Assembly (NCBI GenBank): GCA_020249925.1
Contig: JADCER010000001.1
Span: 17,953 to 81,952, forward strand
Direction of reading: 5' to 3'
Length of the DNA stretch: 64,000 bases
From: Roseomonas sp.
GTDB lineage: Bacteria; Pseudomonadota; Alphaproteobacteria; Acetobacterales; Acetobacteraceae
Shown here: positions 29,042-38,259 of the stretch, piece by piece
How the letters are laid out: each line of letters starts with the position of its first letter
Position numbering within the stretch: position 1 is the stretch's first letter
Translations under genes and position numbers: made by a program
The notes under the pieces: generated by a model
Database searches by the model: none
The model's input: only the letters and a program-made list of their open reading frames with translations
What the model was told of the DNA's origin: nothing

Positions 29042-29060
29042 ACTCTTTTCGGGCGCGCCA
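29042..29060 (+). repeat. attR-like copy of the tRNA-Arg 3' end
   Basis: ACTCTTTTCGGGCGCGCCA matches the last 19 bases of tRNA-Arg (17421-17439) at 17 positions, with the last 14 identical including the CCA. No tRNA body precedes it, so it is a displaced 3' fragment. It lies 62 bp beyond the end of the minus-strand ABC-transporter operon, placing the island boundary between island and importer. Confidence 0.65.
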
Positions 29061-29121
29061 TTTCCCAATATTTTCAGAATATTCTGGTTTCAGGATCGCG
29101 CCACCGCCGCGATGCCAGCGC

Positions 29122-30092
29122 CTAATCCCGATAATGGCACGCCACCGAATGCCCGGGCCGCACTTCGCGCAAGGCCGGCACTTCATTCCGGCAGCGCGCG
29201 CCATCCGCGATCGGGCAGCGCGTATGGAAATGGCAGCCCGATGGCGGGTTGAGCGGGCTTGGCACATCCCCTTGCAGCCTGATCCTTTCCCGCTTCACGG
29301 TGGGGTCAGGGATCGGCACGGCTGAAAGCAGCGCCTCGGTATAGGGGTGCAGCGGTGTGGTGTAGAGTTCCCGCGCAGAGGCAATTTCCACAATCCGGCC
29401 CAGATACATCACCGCGACACGGTCGGAGATATGTTCCACCACCGAAAGATCATGCGCGATGAACAGGAAGGTCAGTCCGAATTTTTCCTGCAAATCCTCA
29501 AGCAGGTTCACCACCTGCGCCTGGATGGAGACATCAAGCGCCGAGACAGGTTCATCGCAAATGACCAGCTTTGGTGAAACCGCCAAGGCGCGGGCAATGC
29601 CGATGCGCTGCCTTTGCCCGCCCGAGAATTCATGCGGAAAGCGCCGCATGTGATCCGCATTGAGCCCGACCGTTTCCAGCAATTCCACCACGCGGTCTTC
29701 GCGTTCACGCGGGGTCTTGGCAAGCTTATGAATGATCAGCGCCTCACCAATAATGGCAGCGACTGTCATGCGCGGATTGAGTGAGGCAAAGGGATCCTGG
29801 AAAATGATCTGCATATCCCGCCGCAAGGCGACCATCTGCTGATGATCAAGCGCGGTCACGTCGCGGCCTTCGAACCAGACCTTGCCGGCGGTGGGTTCAA
29901 TCAGGCGCAGGATCAGCCGGCCCGTGGTGGATTTGCCGCAGCCTGATTCGCCCACCAGGCCCAGCGTCTCACCCTTGTTGATGTCAAAGGAAACGCCGGA
30001 CACCGCATGCACTTCATTGACTGTACGCTGCAGGATGCCGCCCTTCACCGGAAAGCGCTTCACCAAACCCTTCACGCTAAGCAGCGGTTCCG

Positions 30093-30096
<4 letters not shown>
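29122..30096 (-). CDS. Peptide/nickel-type ABC transporter ATP-binding protein (DppF/OppF family)
   Basis: A 324-residue cytosolic ATPase. Walker [11 protein letters not shown]-loop [11 protein letters not shown], signature [15 protein letters not shown], Walker [13 protein letters not shown] and the switch His ([11 protein letters not shown]) are intact. The oligopeptide_HPY C-terminal region ends with Cys-containing [15 protein letters not shown], typical of the DppF/OppF branch. Its ATG overlaps the stop of the other ATPase gene. Last gene of the five-gene importer; substrate undetermined. Confidence 0.92.
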
Positions 30097-31076
<980 letters not shown>

Positions 31077-31084
31077 CGCCGCGC

Positions 31085-32011
31085 TCAGACCACGCGCCGT
31101 GGATCAAGCGCATCCCTGAGACCATCACCCACGAAATTGATCGTGAGCACGGTCAGGAAAATCGCAAGGCCAGGGAAAAGCGCCCAATGCGGCGCGAAAT
31201 CCAAATGGTCACGCGCATCATACAATAGCCGCCCCCAGGTTGGGATATCGGGCGGGAAACCAAGCCCAAGGAAGGACAGCGTGCTTTCCGCAATGATCGC
31301 CGCCGCGACGTCAATGGTCGCCGCGACAATGACGGGCCCAAGCGAATTCGGCAGGATATGGCGTACGGCGAGCCTGAAGCGCGATGCACCGAGCGCGCGC
31401 GCGGCTTCGACAAATTCCTTCTCTCGCAAGGAGAAGAATTGCGCACGCACCAGGCGCGCCACCTGCATCCAATTGAACAGGCCGATGATGATGACAATCA
31501 GAATGAAGACCCCAAGCTCCGGCCCCACAATCGCCTTCAGACTGTCGCGAAACAGGAAGATGATCAGCAGCAGCAGCGGCAATTGCGGCAGGGACAGGAA
31601 CAGATCCGTGAGCCACATGAGCGCCGCATCGGTCTTGCCCCCCGCAAGCCCTGCAATGGCGCCAATCAGAATGCCGACACTCACCGCAACCAGCATGGCG
31701 GTAAAGCCGACCGCGAGTGAAATCCGCCCGCCATAAAGCATGCGCGCCAGCAGATCCTGCCCAAGATCATCCGTGCCCAAGGGATGCGCCAGGGAAGGCC
31801 CCTGCAGGATCACGGAAAAATCAATCTCATTGATCGGCACGCGCCAGACCAAAGGGCCAAACAGCACCGCCAAAATCAGGAAACCCAGCAGAACAGCACT
31901 CACCACCGCAAGCTTGTGCTTGCGAAAGCGCCGCCAGGCTTCAGACCAGGGGCTGGTCAGAGGCCGTGGGCTGGCGCTAGCGGAAGCTGATGCGGGGGTC
32001 GAGCCAGCCAT
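31085..32011 (-). CDS. ABC transporter permease (DppC/OppC family)
   Basis: A 308-residue inner-membrane permease with about six transmembrane helices, a cytosolic N-terminus (PWSEAWRRFRKHKLAVVSAVLLGFLIL) and the EAA coupling motif EAARALGASRFRLAVRHILPN, which contacts the ATPases. HPLGTDDLGQDLLARMLYGGR is typical of the DppC branch. Its start overlaps the preceding permease gene by 35 bp, so it is translated from within that gene. Confidence 0.92.
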   Translation of the reverse strand: MAGSTPASASASASPRPLTSPWSEAWRRFRKHKLAVVSAVLLGFLILAVLFGPLVWRVPINEIDFSVILQGPSLAHPLGTDDLGQDLLARMLYGGRISLAVGFTAMLVAVSVGILIGAIAGLAGGKTDAALMWLTDLFLSLPQLPLLLLIIFLFRDSLKAIVGPELGVFILIVIIIGLFNWMQVARLVRAQFFSLREKEFVEAARALGASRFRLAVRHILPNSLGPVIVAATIDVAAAIIAESTLSFLGLGFPPDIPTWGRLLYDARDHLDFAPHWALFPGLAIFLTVLTINFVGDGLRDALDPRRVV

Positions 32012-32936
32012 AAAGGATATCCGCCAAAAGATTGAAGAAGATCACCAGGCACGCGAAGACAAAGGTCACCGCCATGATCACCGGCGTGTCATTGGCCAGG
32101 ATGGCGCTGATCAACAGGCTGCCAATGCCGGGGACGCGGAAAATCTGTTCGGTCACAATCGCACCACCGAAAACCGCAGGCATTTGCAGCGCCACCAGCG
32201 TGACAACCGGGATCATGGCATTGCGCACGACATGGCGCATGGTGATCTTGCCCTCTGGCAGGCCCTTGGAACGCGCCGTGGTCACATGATCCAACCGGAT
32301 CACATCCAGCACGGCTGAGCGTACAAAGCGGGTCCAGGCCGCGCCCTGAAACAGGCCAAGCACCATGATCGGCATGATGGATTGGCGGAATTGTTCCCAC
32401 CACCAGCGCCAGCCGGTCGCTTCAATATTGGTGCGATACACAAAGGGCAGCCAATCCAGATAGATCGAAAACAGCAGGATCAGCAGCAGCCCGGTGAAGA
32501 AGGTAGGCAGCGAAAAGCCGATAAAGGCAAGCGTATTCGCGATCTGATCGAAAATGGAATAGGGCCTTGTTGCGGCATAAACGCCAATCGGCAGCGCAAT
32601 CGCCAGCGCCACAAGCTGCGACAGGCCAATGACGTAAAGGGTGGTTGGAATGCGCTGGACAATAAGCTGATCAACCGGAATGCGGCTGACAAAGGAATAG
32701 CCCCAATCGCCGCGCAGCATGGAAGTAAGCCAGGCGATATAGCGCACATGCACCGGATCATCGAGGCCGAGGCTCTGGCGCAGCGCCGCGCGCACATCGG
32801 GCGGCACGGCAGGGTTGGTTGCCAGCTCCTCAAACGGATCGCCGGGTGCCAAGGCAAGCACGGTGAAAAGCACAATGCTGATCCCGAAAATACTCGGGAT
32901 CGCAATGAGCAACCGGCGGATCAGATATTGGGTCAT
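31977..32936 (-). CDS. ABC transporter permease (DppB/OppB family)
   Basis: A 319-residue inner-membrane permease. MTQYLIRRLLIAIPSIFGISIVLF is the usual N-terminal helix of the DppB branch; LGLDDPVHVRYIAWLTSMLRGDWGYS is the family periplasmic segment; TTARSKGLPEGKITMRHVVRNAMIPVV is the EAA-like loop. It is 45 bp downstream of the binding-protein gene, in the standard order A-B-C-D-F. Confidence 0.92.
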   Translation of the reverse strand: MTQYLIRRLLIAIPSIFGISIVLFTVLALAPGDPFEELATNPAVPPDVRAALRQSLGLDDPVHVRYIAWLTSMLRGDWGYSFVSRIPVDQLIVQRIPTTLYVIGLSQLVALAIALPIGVYAATRPYSIFDQIANTLAFIGFSLPTFFTGLLLILLFSIYLDWLPFVYRTNIEATGWRWWWEQFRQSIMPIMVLGLFQGAAWTRFVRSAVLDVIRLDHVTTARSKGLPEGKITMRHVVRNAMIPVVTLVALQMPAVFGGAIVTEQIFRVPGIGSLLISAILANDTPVIMAVTFVFACLVIFFNLLADILYGWLDPRISFR

Positions 32937-32981
32937 GGGGCGGTCATGCTGGTGTGCTGACCGCCCATCGTGCTGGCCCCA

Positions 32982-34784
32982 TCAGGTTTGGCGCCACCAA
33001 TCCTGGATCATCCACATGGTTTGGTCCCAACCAGACAGCACATGCCGAAGATTGTTCACCGAACCGGAAACGGTCGGGCGCATCACCAGCGGGATGACAT
33101 GGTTCGATCCCACAATCAGATCATTCATGCGAATGAACAGGGCGGCACGCTTGACCGGGTCAAGCTCGCCTTCCGCGGCACGGAAGGCAGCATCATATTC
33201 ATCATCCCGCCAGCGTACGATGTTCCGGCCCTGCCAGGAATTGGAACGCTGCGCCATTTCCCAGGACACATACTGGTTCATGAAGCGCTGCGGGTCCGCC
33301 TGCGGCATGGTTGTCGTATACATCTGCATATCGGCCCAGAACTTGATGTAGGTATCCGGGTTGGCGACATCAGATGAAAAGAACACCGAAGCAACAACTG
33401 ATTTCAGCTCAAGGTCAATCCCGGCGCGCTGGGCGGCCTGCTTATAGATGGCCTGGGTGCGCTGACGCGGCGCATTGACCGAGGTCTGATAGACAAAGCG
33501 CAGCCGCACCCCATCCTTCGCGCGAATGCCATCAGAACCGCGCACCCAGCCCGCCTGATCCAGGATTTGATTGGCGCGCTCTACGCTGAATTCCATGCGC
33601 ATATTGGGCGAACGGAAACGCGGCGGGTTGTTCAGGAAATTCGCCGTGGCCGGGCCGCCGCGGCCATAAATATGCTGCTGCAGCGCCTGGCGATCAATCA
33701 GCAGCGCCATGGCCTGCCGCACGGCAGGGTCCTGGAAGGCGGGATGGCGTGAATTGGGATGGGCGCGTTCGCCTTCCACTTCGCGGTTTGGATCGGCAGC
33801 ATTGAGCTGCACGAATTCGATATTCCCACCTTCAATGATGTTCACCCGGCCACGGCCGGCGGCTTCCAGGCGTTGCAGGATGGCGTCTTCCACCTGCAGA
33901 TTCCAAGCGTAATCGAAATCGGCGGTTTGCAGCACGGCGCGCGCCGCCGATGCCGCATCGCCACCACCCTTGATTTCCATCGAATCAAAGAAGGGGCGAT
34001 TGTTCATGTGGTAATTGGGGTTGAGTTCGGCCCGCAGCAGATCACCCGGGGCGAAGCTTTGCAGCCGATAGGCGCCCGTGCCCACGGGGCGAATATTGGT
34101 CGGCGCATCGCGTGAATTGGCGCCGGCGAAATCGCGGAACAGATGCCGCGGGATGATCATCCCGATCGAGCCCACGAAAGCATCGGCCCAGAAGGGCGTC
34201 GGCGCCTGGAATTCAACGCGTACCGTGAAATCATCCACCTTCACGACATTGACATCGCGATATGAACCGGCGGTGACAGTGGCCACCTGCGGGCTGCGCG
34301 CATATTCCCAATTGAACACCACGTCATCGGCCGAGAAATCCTGGCCGTCATGCCATTTCACGCCGCGCTTCAGCTTCCAGGTGACGGAACGCCCATCCCG
34401 CGCCAGACCGCCATTTTCGATTGAGGGGATTTCGGCGGCCAGGATCGGCTGCAAGGTGCCATCGGCGGCCCAGCCGGCAAGTGGTTCGTAGAAGACGCGG
34501 CTGGCATCCTGATTGGTGGTGCCGGCGGCAAAATGCGGATTGAGCAGCGTGGAGGCCTGCCAATACAGAATCTTCAAATGCCCGCCACCGCCGCGGCGCG
34601 TGCCGCCAAAGGCCGGGACGCTTGCCGCCGTGGATTGCGCATTGGCAGCCCCGGTCATGGCAAGAAGCTGCGTCGCCATGGGGGCGGAAAAACCAACCGC
34701 CACCATGCGCCGGATAAAGCCGCGGCGCGACATGGATCCATTCCGGACGCGACCAATCAGGCCGCGCAGATCGTCTTCGTTCAT
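32982..34784 (-). CDS. ABC transporter substrate-binding protein (SBP family 5)
   Basis: A 600-residue periplasmic binding protein. The N-terminus has the twin-arginine motif SRRGFIRR followed by a hydrophobic stretch ending near ANAQS, so export is by Tat in a folded state. Family-5 hallmarks include LNPHFAAGTTNQDASRVFYEPLAGW, WHDGQDFSADDVVFNWEYA and GTGAYRL. GGGAGG lies 8-10 bases before the ATG. It heads the importer operon. The ligand cannot be read from sequence; peptides, opines or other small molecules are possible. Confidence 0.92.
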   Translation of the reverse strand: MNEDDLRGLIGRVRNGSMSRRGFIRRMVAVGFSAPMATQLLAMTGAANAQSTAASVPAFGGTRRGGGGHLKILYWQASTLLNPHFAAGTTNQDASRVFYEPLAGWAADGTLQPILAAEIPSIENGGLARDGRSVTWKLKRGVKWHDGQDFSADDVVFNWEYARSPQVATVTAGSYRDVNVVKVDDFTVRVEFQAPTPFWADAFVGSIGMIIPRHLFRDFAGANSRDAPTNIRPVGTGAYRLQSFAPGDLLRAELNPNYHMNNRPFFDSMEIKGGGDAASAARAVLQTADFDYAWNLQVEDAILQRLEAAGRGRVNIIEGGNIEFVQLNAADPNREVEGERAHPNSRHPAFQDPAVRQAMALLIDRQALQQHIYGRGGPATANFLNNPPRFRSPNMRMEFSVERANQILDQAGWVRGSDGIRAKDGVRLRFVYQTSVNAPRQRTQAIYKQAAQRAGIDLELKSVVASVFFSSDVANPDTYIKFWADMQMYTTTMPQADPQRFMNQYVSWEMAQRSNSWQGRNIVRWRDDEYDAAFRAAEGELDPVKRAALFIRMNDLIVGSNHVIPLVMRPTVSGSVNNLRHVLSGWDQTMWMIQDWWRQT

Positions 34785-35377
34785 GTTGAAGCCTCCCGAG
34801 CGAAATTATGAACCAGACCCTTATTCTGGCCTTGGATGCCACGTATTTTAAGGGTGTCCCCAGATGTTTGGAGAATACTCTCTGCTCTGGCCGTCTGTAA
34901 ACGCCTGCGCTTGGCCCGCCTTATGAGCAAGGCTCGGCTTGTGGTAGTGCTCAATCTGGTCAGTGCACCATGGCGTTTCCGATATGACATGCGGTGCGTT
35001 TATTGCCGGTCACGCCTCATCTCGCCGTTAACTTTTTTGATTTCACGAGGCTGCCCCTGTGGCTTCTTTGCCAATTCTGCCAGAAAAACTCCGCGACCAG
35101 CCCTTTTGCGGTTGGTTGGTGGTGACGGGTCCCAGCGTCGCAACTGCGCTGCTTCGTATCGGTTCGGGCCTATACTCTCGCGCAATGATTGTGCGGGCTG
35201 CCTGAATTCAACATCAGGCTCCAAGCCTGCTCGTGCATGCTCACCATAAAGAGAACTGGGCGCTCAGGCTTCCATCATGTCTGGCTCAACTTTTCCGCAA
35301 ATGCCTGGGGTCAACCGTAAATTTGTCGCCCTCTGCTCAAATTATAGGAAGAACCCCTTGGACTTGTGCAAAAGTCA
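34785..35377. other. 593-bp divergent intergenic region, no gene recognised
   Basis: It separates the importer operon (minus) from the XRE regulator gene (plus) and should hold both promoters. I found no hairpin, riboswitch or conserved RNA I can name. Open frames here (for example 34836-35249) have neither a ribosome-binding site nor recognisable protein sequence. Confidence 0.5.
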
Positions 35378-35890
35378 ATGGTGAACAGGGGCATGGCTTT
35401 GCGAATTCCCGATTCGGAAGTCCCGGAATGGTCGCGTCGTTTGCGTAGGGCGCGGCGCGCCAAGGGGCTCTCTCAAGTGGCGCTGGGCGACCTCATTGGC
35501 GCTTCCCAGGCGACTGTTGCCGACTGGGAAACGGGAAAAACACGCCCGCGTCATGAGACCTTGAAGCGCCTGCTGCTCGCGCTGGATCTCTCCTTGCTTG
35601 AATTGATGCCGGATATGCCGCGGAGCGCTTCCGAAACAGTCCTGCAAGCCCCGCTTTCCGCTGGTGAAGTTGCCGATCAGTTTGGCGCCTTGCTGGAAAT
35701 CGTCTCTCGCGAATTGGACGGCATCGGCCATTCCTCCGGCCTGACCAGCAAGGGGCGCTTTGCCTTTCAGATCTGGCGGAGCGCCGGCGGTAGCATGACC
35801 GAGGCCGCCGACCCGGAAGCAGCGCGGGAACAATTGGCCGCCATACGCGCCCTGCTGGCCGATATGCGTAAACTGACCCCGGAAAGCTGA
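35378..35890 (+). CDS. XRE-family helix-turn-helix transcriptional regulator
   Basis: About 170 residues. An N-terminal HTH_3 domain, SRRLRRARRAKGLSQVALGDLIGASQATVADWETGKTRPRHETLKRLLLAL (about 18-70), has the expected DNA-recognition helix. The C-terminal 90 residues match no ligand domain I know. The start is uncertain: GTG 35366, ATG 35378 or ATG 35393 are in frame and none has a good ribosome-binding site. It precedes a small membrane-protein gene by 66 bp; whether it controls that gene or the divergent importer is untested. Confidence 0.85.
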   Translation: MVNRGMALRIPDSEVPEWSRRLRRARRAKGLSQVALGDLIGASQATVADWETGKTRPRHETLKRLLLALDLSLLELMPDMPRSASETVLQAPLSAGEVADQFGALLEIVSRELDGIGHSSGLTSKGRFAFQIWRSAGGSMTEAADPEAAREQLAAIRALLADMRKLTPES

Positions 35891-35956
35891 ACGACCGAAA
35901 TCAGGGCTTGACTTGATAACGGAAAATCCGATAGATTGACTATCGGAGGTTGGGTC

Positions 35957-36190
35957 ATGTCTTTCGCGTTCAATCCACCCGCTAGATTCTCTCTTTTTCG
36001 TGGCAATGGCCGCGCAGCCAAGGCCTGTGCGACAAAGCCACATCTGGAAGGATTGTCCATTTCGCCGGAAAGCGCCGGATCACGCCGCGCTGATTCGCTG
36101 GCCGGGTTGGTCCTTTTTCTGCTTGGACTTGGCTTTTTTGCAGCGACTACGTTTTTCATCACCGCGCTTATCACCATCACTCTTGGCTAA
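35957..36190 (+). CDS. Small single-span membrane protein, function unknown
   Basis: A 77-residue protein. The first 45 residues are polar and basic (FNPPARFSLFRGNGRAAKACATK); the C-terminal 30 (SLAGLVLFLLGLGFFAATTFFITALITITLG) form one or two tightly packed transmembrane segments. Translation from ATG 35957 is supported by GGAGG at 35945-35949 with 7-base spacing, which rules out the longer frame from 35936. It follows the XRE gene in the same orientation. I do not recognise a family. Confidence 0.6.
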   Translation: MSFAFNPPARFSLFRGNGRAAKACATKPHLEGLSISPESAGSRRADSLAGLVLFLLGLGFFAATTFFITALITITLG

Positions 36191-36260
36191 CCCTGCGGCT
36201 TGCCGCGCCCGGCGCGCGGTTGCACAATCCCCGCGATAAGGGGAAGGGAATGCCGCCATC

Positions 36261-37124
36261 ATGAATACGCCCGCGCGCCGCGCGCGGTTTCGCGCCATTT
36301 TGGCCGGGGAAGCCTGTGTGCATCCGGCCTCAGTCCATGACCCGATCGCGGCGCGAATCGCAACCGATCTTGGCTTTGAAACCGCGATGTTTGCAGGTTC
36401 CATCGCCTCCATAGCGGTCCTTGGCGCGCCTGACCTTATTCTGGTGACGCTCACGGAATTCGCTGAACAGGCGCGGCGCATCTGTCGTGCCGGGGCGCCG
36501 CCGCTGATGGTGGATGCCGATCACGGCTATGGGAATGCGCTGAATGTCATGCGCACGGTGCAGGAATTGGAAACCGCCGGCGTTTCCGCGCTCACCATTG
36601 AAGATACCGACCTGCCCCGCGCTCATGGGGGTGGGGAGCCAGGCTTGCTCAGCCTTGATGCCGGGCTTGGCAAGATCCATGCGGCGCTTGCCGCGCGGGA
36701 AGACCCATCGCTTGTCATTGTGGCGCGCACCAGCGCGGTCAATCTGGTCAGCCTGGACGAAGCCGTGGCGCGCACCCGCGCCTATGCCAAAACCGGCGCC
36801 GATGCCCTATTCTACACCGGCGTGACCGATTGGGCGCAGCTCGCCGCGCTGCAAGCCGCCGCCAATGATGTGCCTTTGATGCTGGGCGGCACGCCGCCGG
36901 CCTTGGCCGATAAGGCAAGGCTTGCGGCGCATGGTGTGCGCATCGCGCTGCAAGGACATGCGCCAAGTTTCGCCGCCATGGCGGCCGTGCATGCGACACT
37001 CAAGGCCTTGCGTGATGGCACGCCGCCCGGAAAACTGCCCGGGCTTGCCGATGCGGCGCTGATGAAGGCCGCCATGCGTGAAGATGATTATGCGCGTTGG
37101 ACGCGCGATTTTTTGGCCGGTTGA
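36261..37124 (+). CDS. PEP-mutase/isocitrate-lyase superfamily enzyme, oxaloacetate decarboxylase-like
   Basis: A 287-residue (beta/alpha)8-barrel enzyme. PPLMVDADHGYGNALNVMRTVQELE carries the superfamily Mg-binding region (DADHGYGN), and ALTIEDTDLPRAHG corresponds to the IED segment. The Cys-containing loop of isocitrate lyase and the mutase signature are lacking; the closest remembered group is the Pseudomonas PA4872-type oxaloacetate decarboxylase. It is 18 bp upstream of the hydroxyacid oxidase gene, suggesting joint handling of 2-oxo/2-hydroxy acids. The exact substrate is inferred. Confidence 0.75.
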   Translation: MNTPARRARFRAILAGEACVHPASVHDPIAARIATDLGFETAMFAGSIASIAVLGAPDLILVTLTEFAEQARRICRAGAPPLMVDADHGYGNALNVMRTVQELETAGVSALTIEDTDLPRAHGGGEPGLLSLDAGLGKIHAALAAREDPSLVIVARTSAVNLVSLDEAVARTRAYAKTGADALFYTGVTDWAQLAALQAAANDVPLMLGGTPPALADKARLAAHGVRIALQGHAPSFAAMAAVHATLKALRDGTPPGKLPGLADAALMKAAMREDDYARWTRDFLAG

Positions 37125-37142
37125 TCATTAAGGAAGACAGAG

Positions 37143-38237
37143 ATGTTGAGTGAAACTGAAGGCAAATTCCTGACGATGCACGAATTCGCCAAGGCGGCGA
37201 AAAACCGGCTCGATGCCAATATCTGGGATTACCTGACCGGGGCGACGGAAACCGAAACCACCATGCGCCGCAATCGCCTGGCGCTGGATACACTCGCTTT
37301 TCGCCCGCGCGTGCTGCGTGATGTCTCCACCATTGACACAACTTCCGAGATGTTCGGCCAGAAGCTCCGCCTGCCGGTTGCCTTGGCGCCGGTGGGGGGC
37401 CTGGAAAGCTTCGGCGCCAATGGGGCGGCCACAGCGGGGCAGGGGGCTTCGGCCTTTGGCGTGCCGCTGATTGTCTCCTCCGTCACCAAGCCAGGGCTTG
37501 AGGAAACCGCGGCCAATACGCCTGGCCCAAAGATCTTCCAGCTTTATGTGCGTGGCGATGACAGCTTCATTGATGATTACGCGGATCGTTCGGTCGCTGC
37601 CGGCTATGATGCCTTCTGCTTTACCGTGGATACTGCGGTCTATAGCCGGCGTGAACGCGATATCGCGCGCCGTTTCGCCAAGCCCTGGCGCGCGCGGGTG
37701 CAGGGCATTGAATTTCAGGCCGCACTTTCCTGGAAGCAGATTGATCGCTTCAAGGCCAGGTACAAAATGCCCGTGATCCTGAAGGGCATTGCTACTGCGG
37801 AGGACGCCGCGCTTGCCTGCGAACACGGCGTTGATGTGGTGTATGTGTCGAACCATGGCGGGCGGCAATTGGATCATGGCCGGGGGGCCATGGATGTGCT
37901 GCCTGAAGTGGTGCAGGCCGTCGGTGGCCGCGCGAAGGTGTGGATTGATGGCGGGTTTTCGCGCGGCACGGATGTGGTGAAGGCGCTTTGCCTGGGCGCC
38001 GATCTTGTCGGGCTTGGGCGGCTTTACTGCTATGCGCTGGCGGCCGATGGCGCGGCTGGCGTGCAGCGCATGCTCGAAATCATGGAAACCGAGATCTACA
38101 CCACCATGGGGCTGCTTGGTGCCACTTCCTATGCGGAACTCAACCCAAGCTTCATCCATTCGGGGGCATTGGCGACAAATGCGCCGCATGTCTTCAGCGC
38201 CTTCCCGCTGCTGCATCTGGGTGACTCAGGCTATTGA
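37143..38237 (+). CDS. FMN-dependent alpha-hydroxy-acid oxidase/dehydrogenase
   Basis: A 364-residue TIM-barrel flavoenzyme of the LldD/glycolate oxidase family. DYLTGATETETTMRRNRLALD, LRDVSTIDTTSEMFGQ, FQLYVRGDD, catalytic VYVSNHGGRQLDHG (active-site His and Arg) and WIDGGFSRGTDVVKALCLGADLVGLGR (FMN phosphate site) are visible. The usual second-motif Tyr region is present, so it is probably active. The substrate (lactate, glycolate, mandelate or longer 2-hydroxy acids) is not predictable. Cotranscribed with the preceding oxaloacetate-decarboxylase-like gene. Confidence 0.88.
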   Translation: MLSETEGKFLTMHEFAKAAKNRLDANIWDYLTGATETETTMRRNRLALDTLAFRPRVLRDVSTIDTTSEMFGQKLRLPVALAPVGGLESFGANGAATAGQGASAFGVPLIVSSVTKPGLEETAANTPGPKIFQLYVRGDDSFIDDYADRSVAAGYDAFCFTVDTAVYSRRERDIARRFAKPWRARVQGIEFQAALSWKQIDRFKARYKMPVILKGIATAEDAALACEHGVDVVYVSNHGGRQLDHGRGAMDVLPEVVQAVGGRAKVWIDGGFSRGTDVVKALCLGADLVGLGRLYCYALAADGAAGVQRMLEIMETEIYTTMGLLGATSYAELNPSFIHSGALATNAPHVFSAFPLLHLGDSGY

Positions 38238-38259
38238 GGCAAAAGGGTAGCGCGGCGTC

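Larger units (their letters stand above)
28580..29121. other. Intergenic right end of the island
   Basis: This 542-bp stretch contains palindromic elements (28809-28902), the attR-like repeat (29042-29060), and inverted repeats on both sides of it: AAAGAG (29032-29037)/CTCTTT (29043-29048) and the perfect 12-base palindrome CAGAATATTCTG (29075-29086). No gene is seen. The sequence after about 28900 is AT-rich compared with the chromosome. Confidence 0.5.

Noticed and set aside
34836..35249. Possible 137-codon gene between the importer and the XRE regulator
   Set aside because: No ribosome-binding site, and a composition unlike a real protein of this genome.
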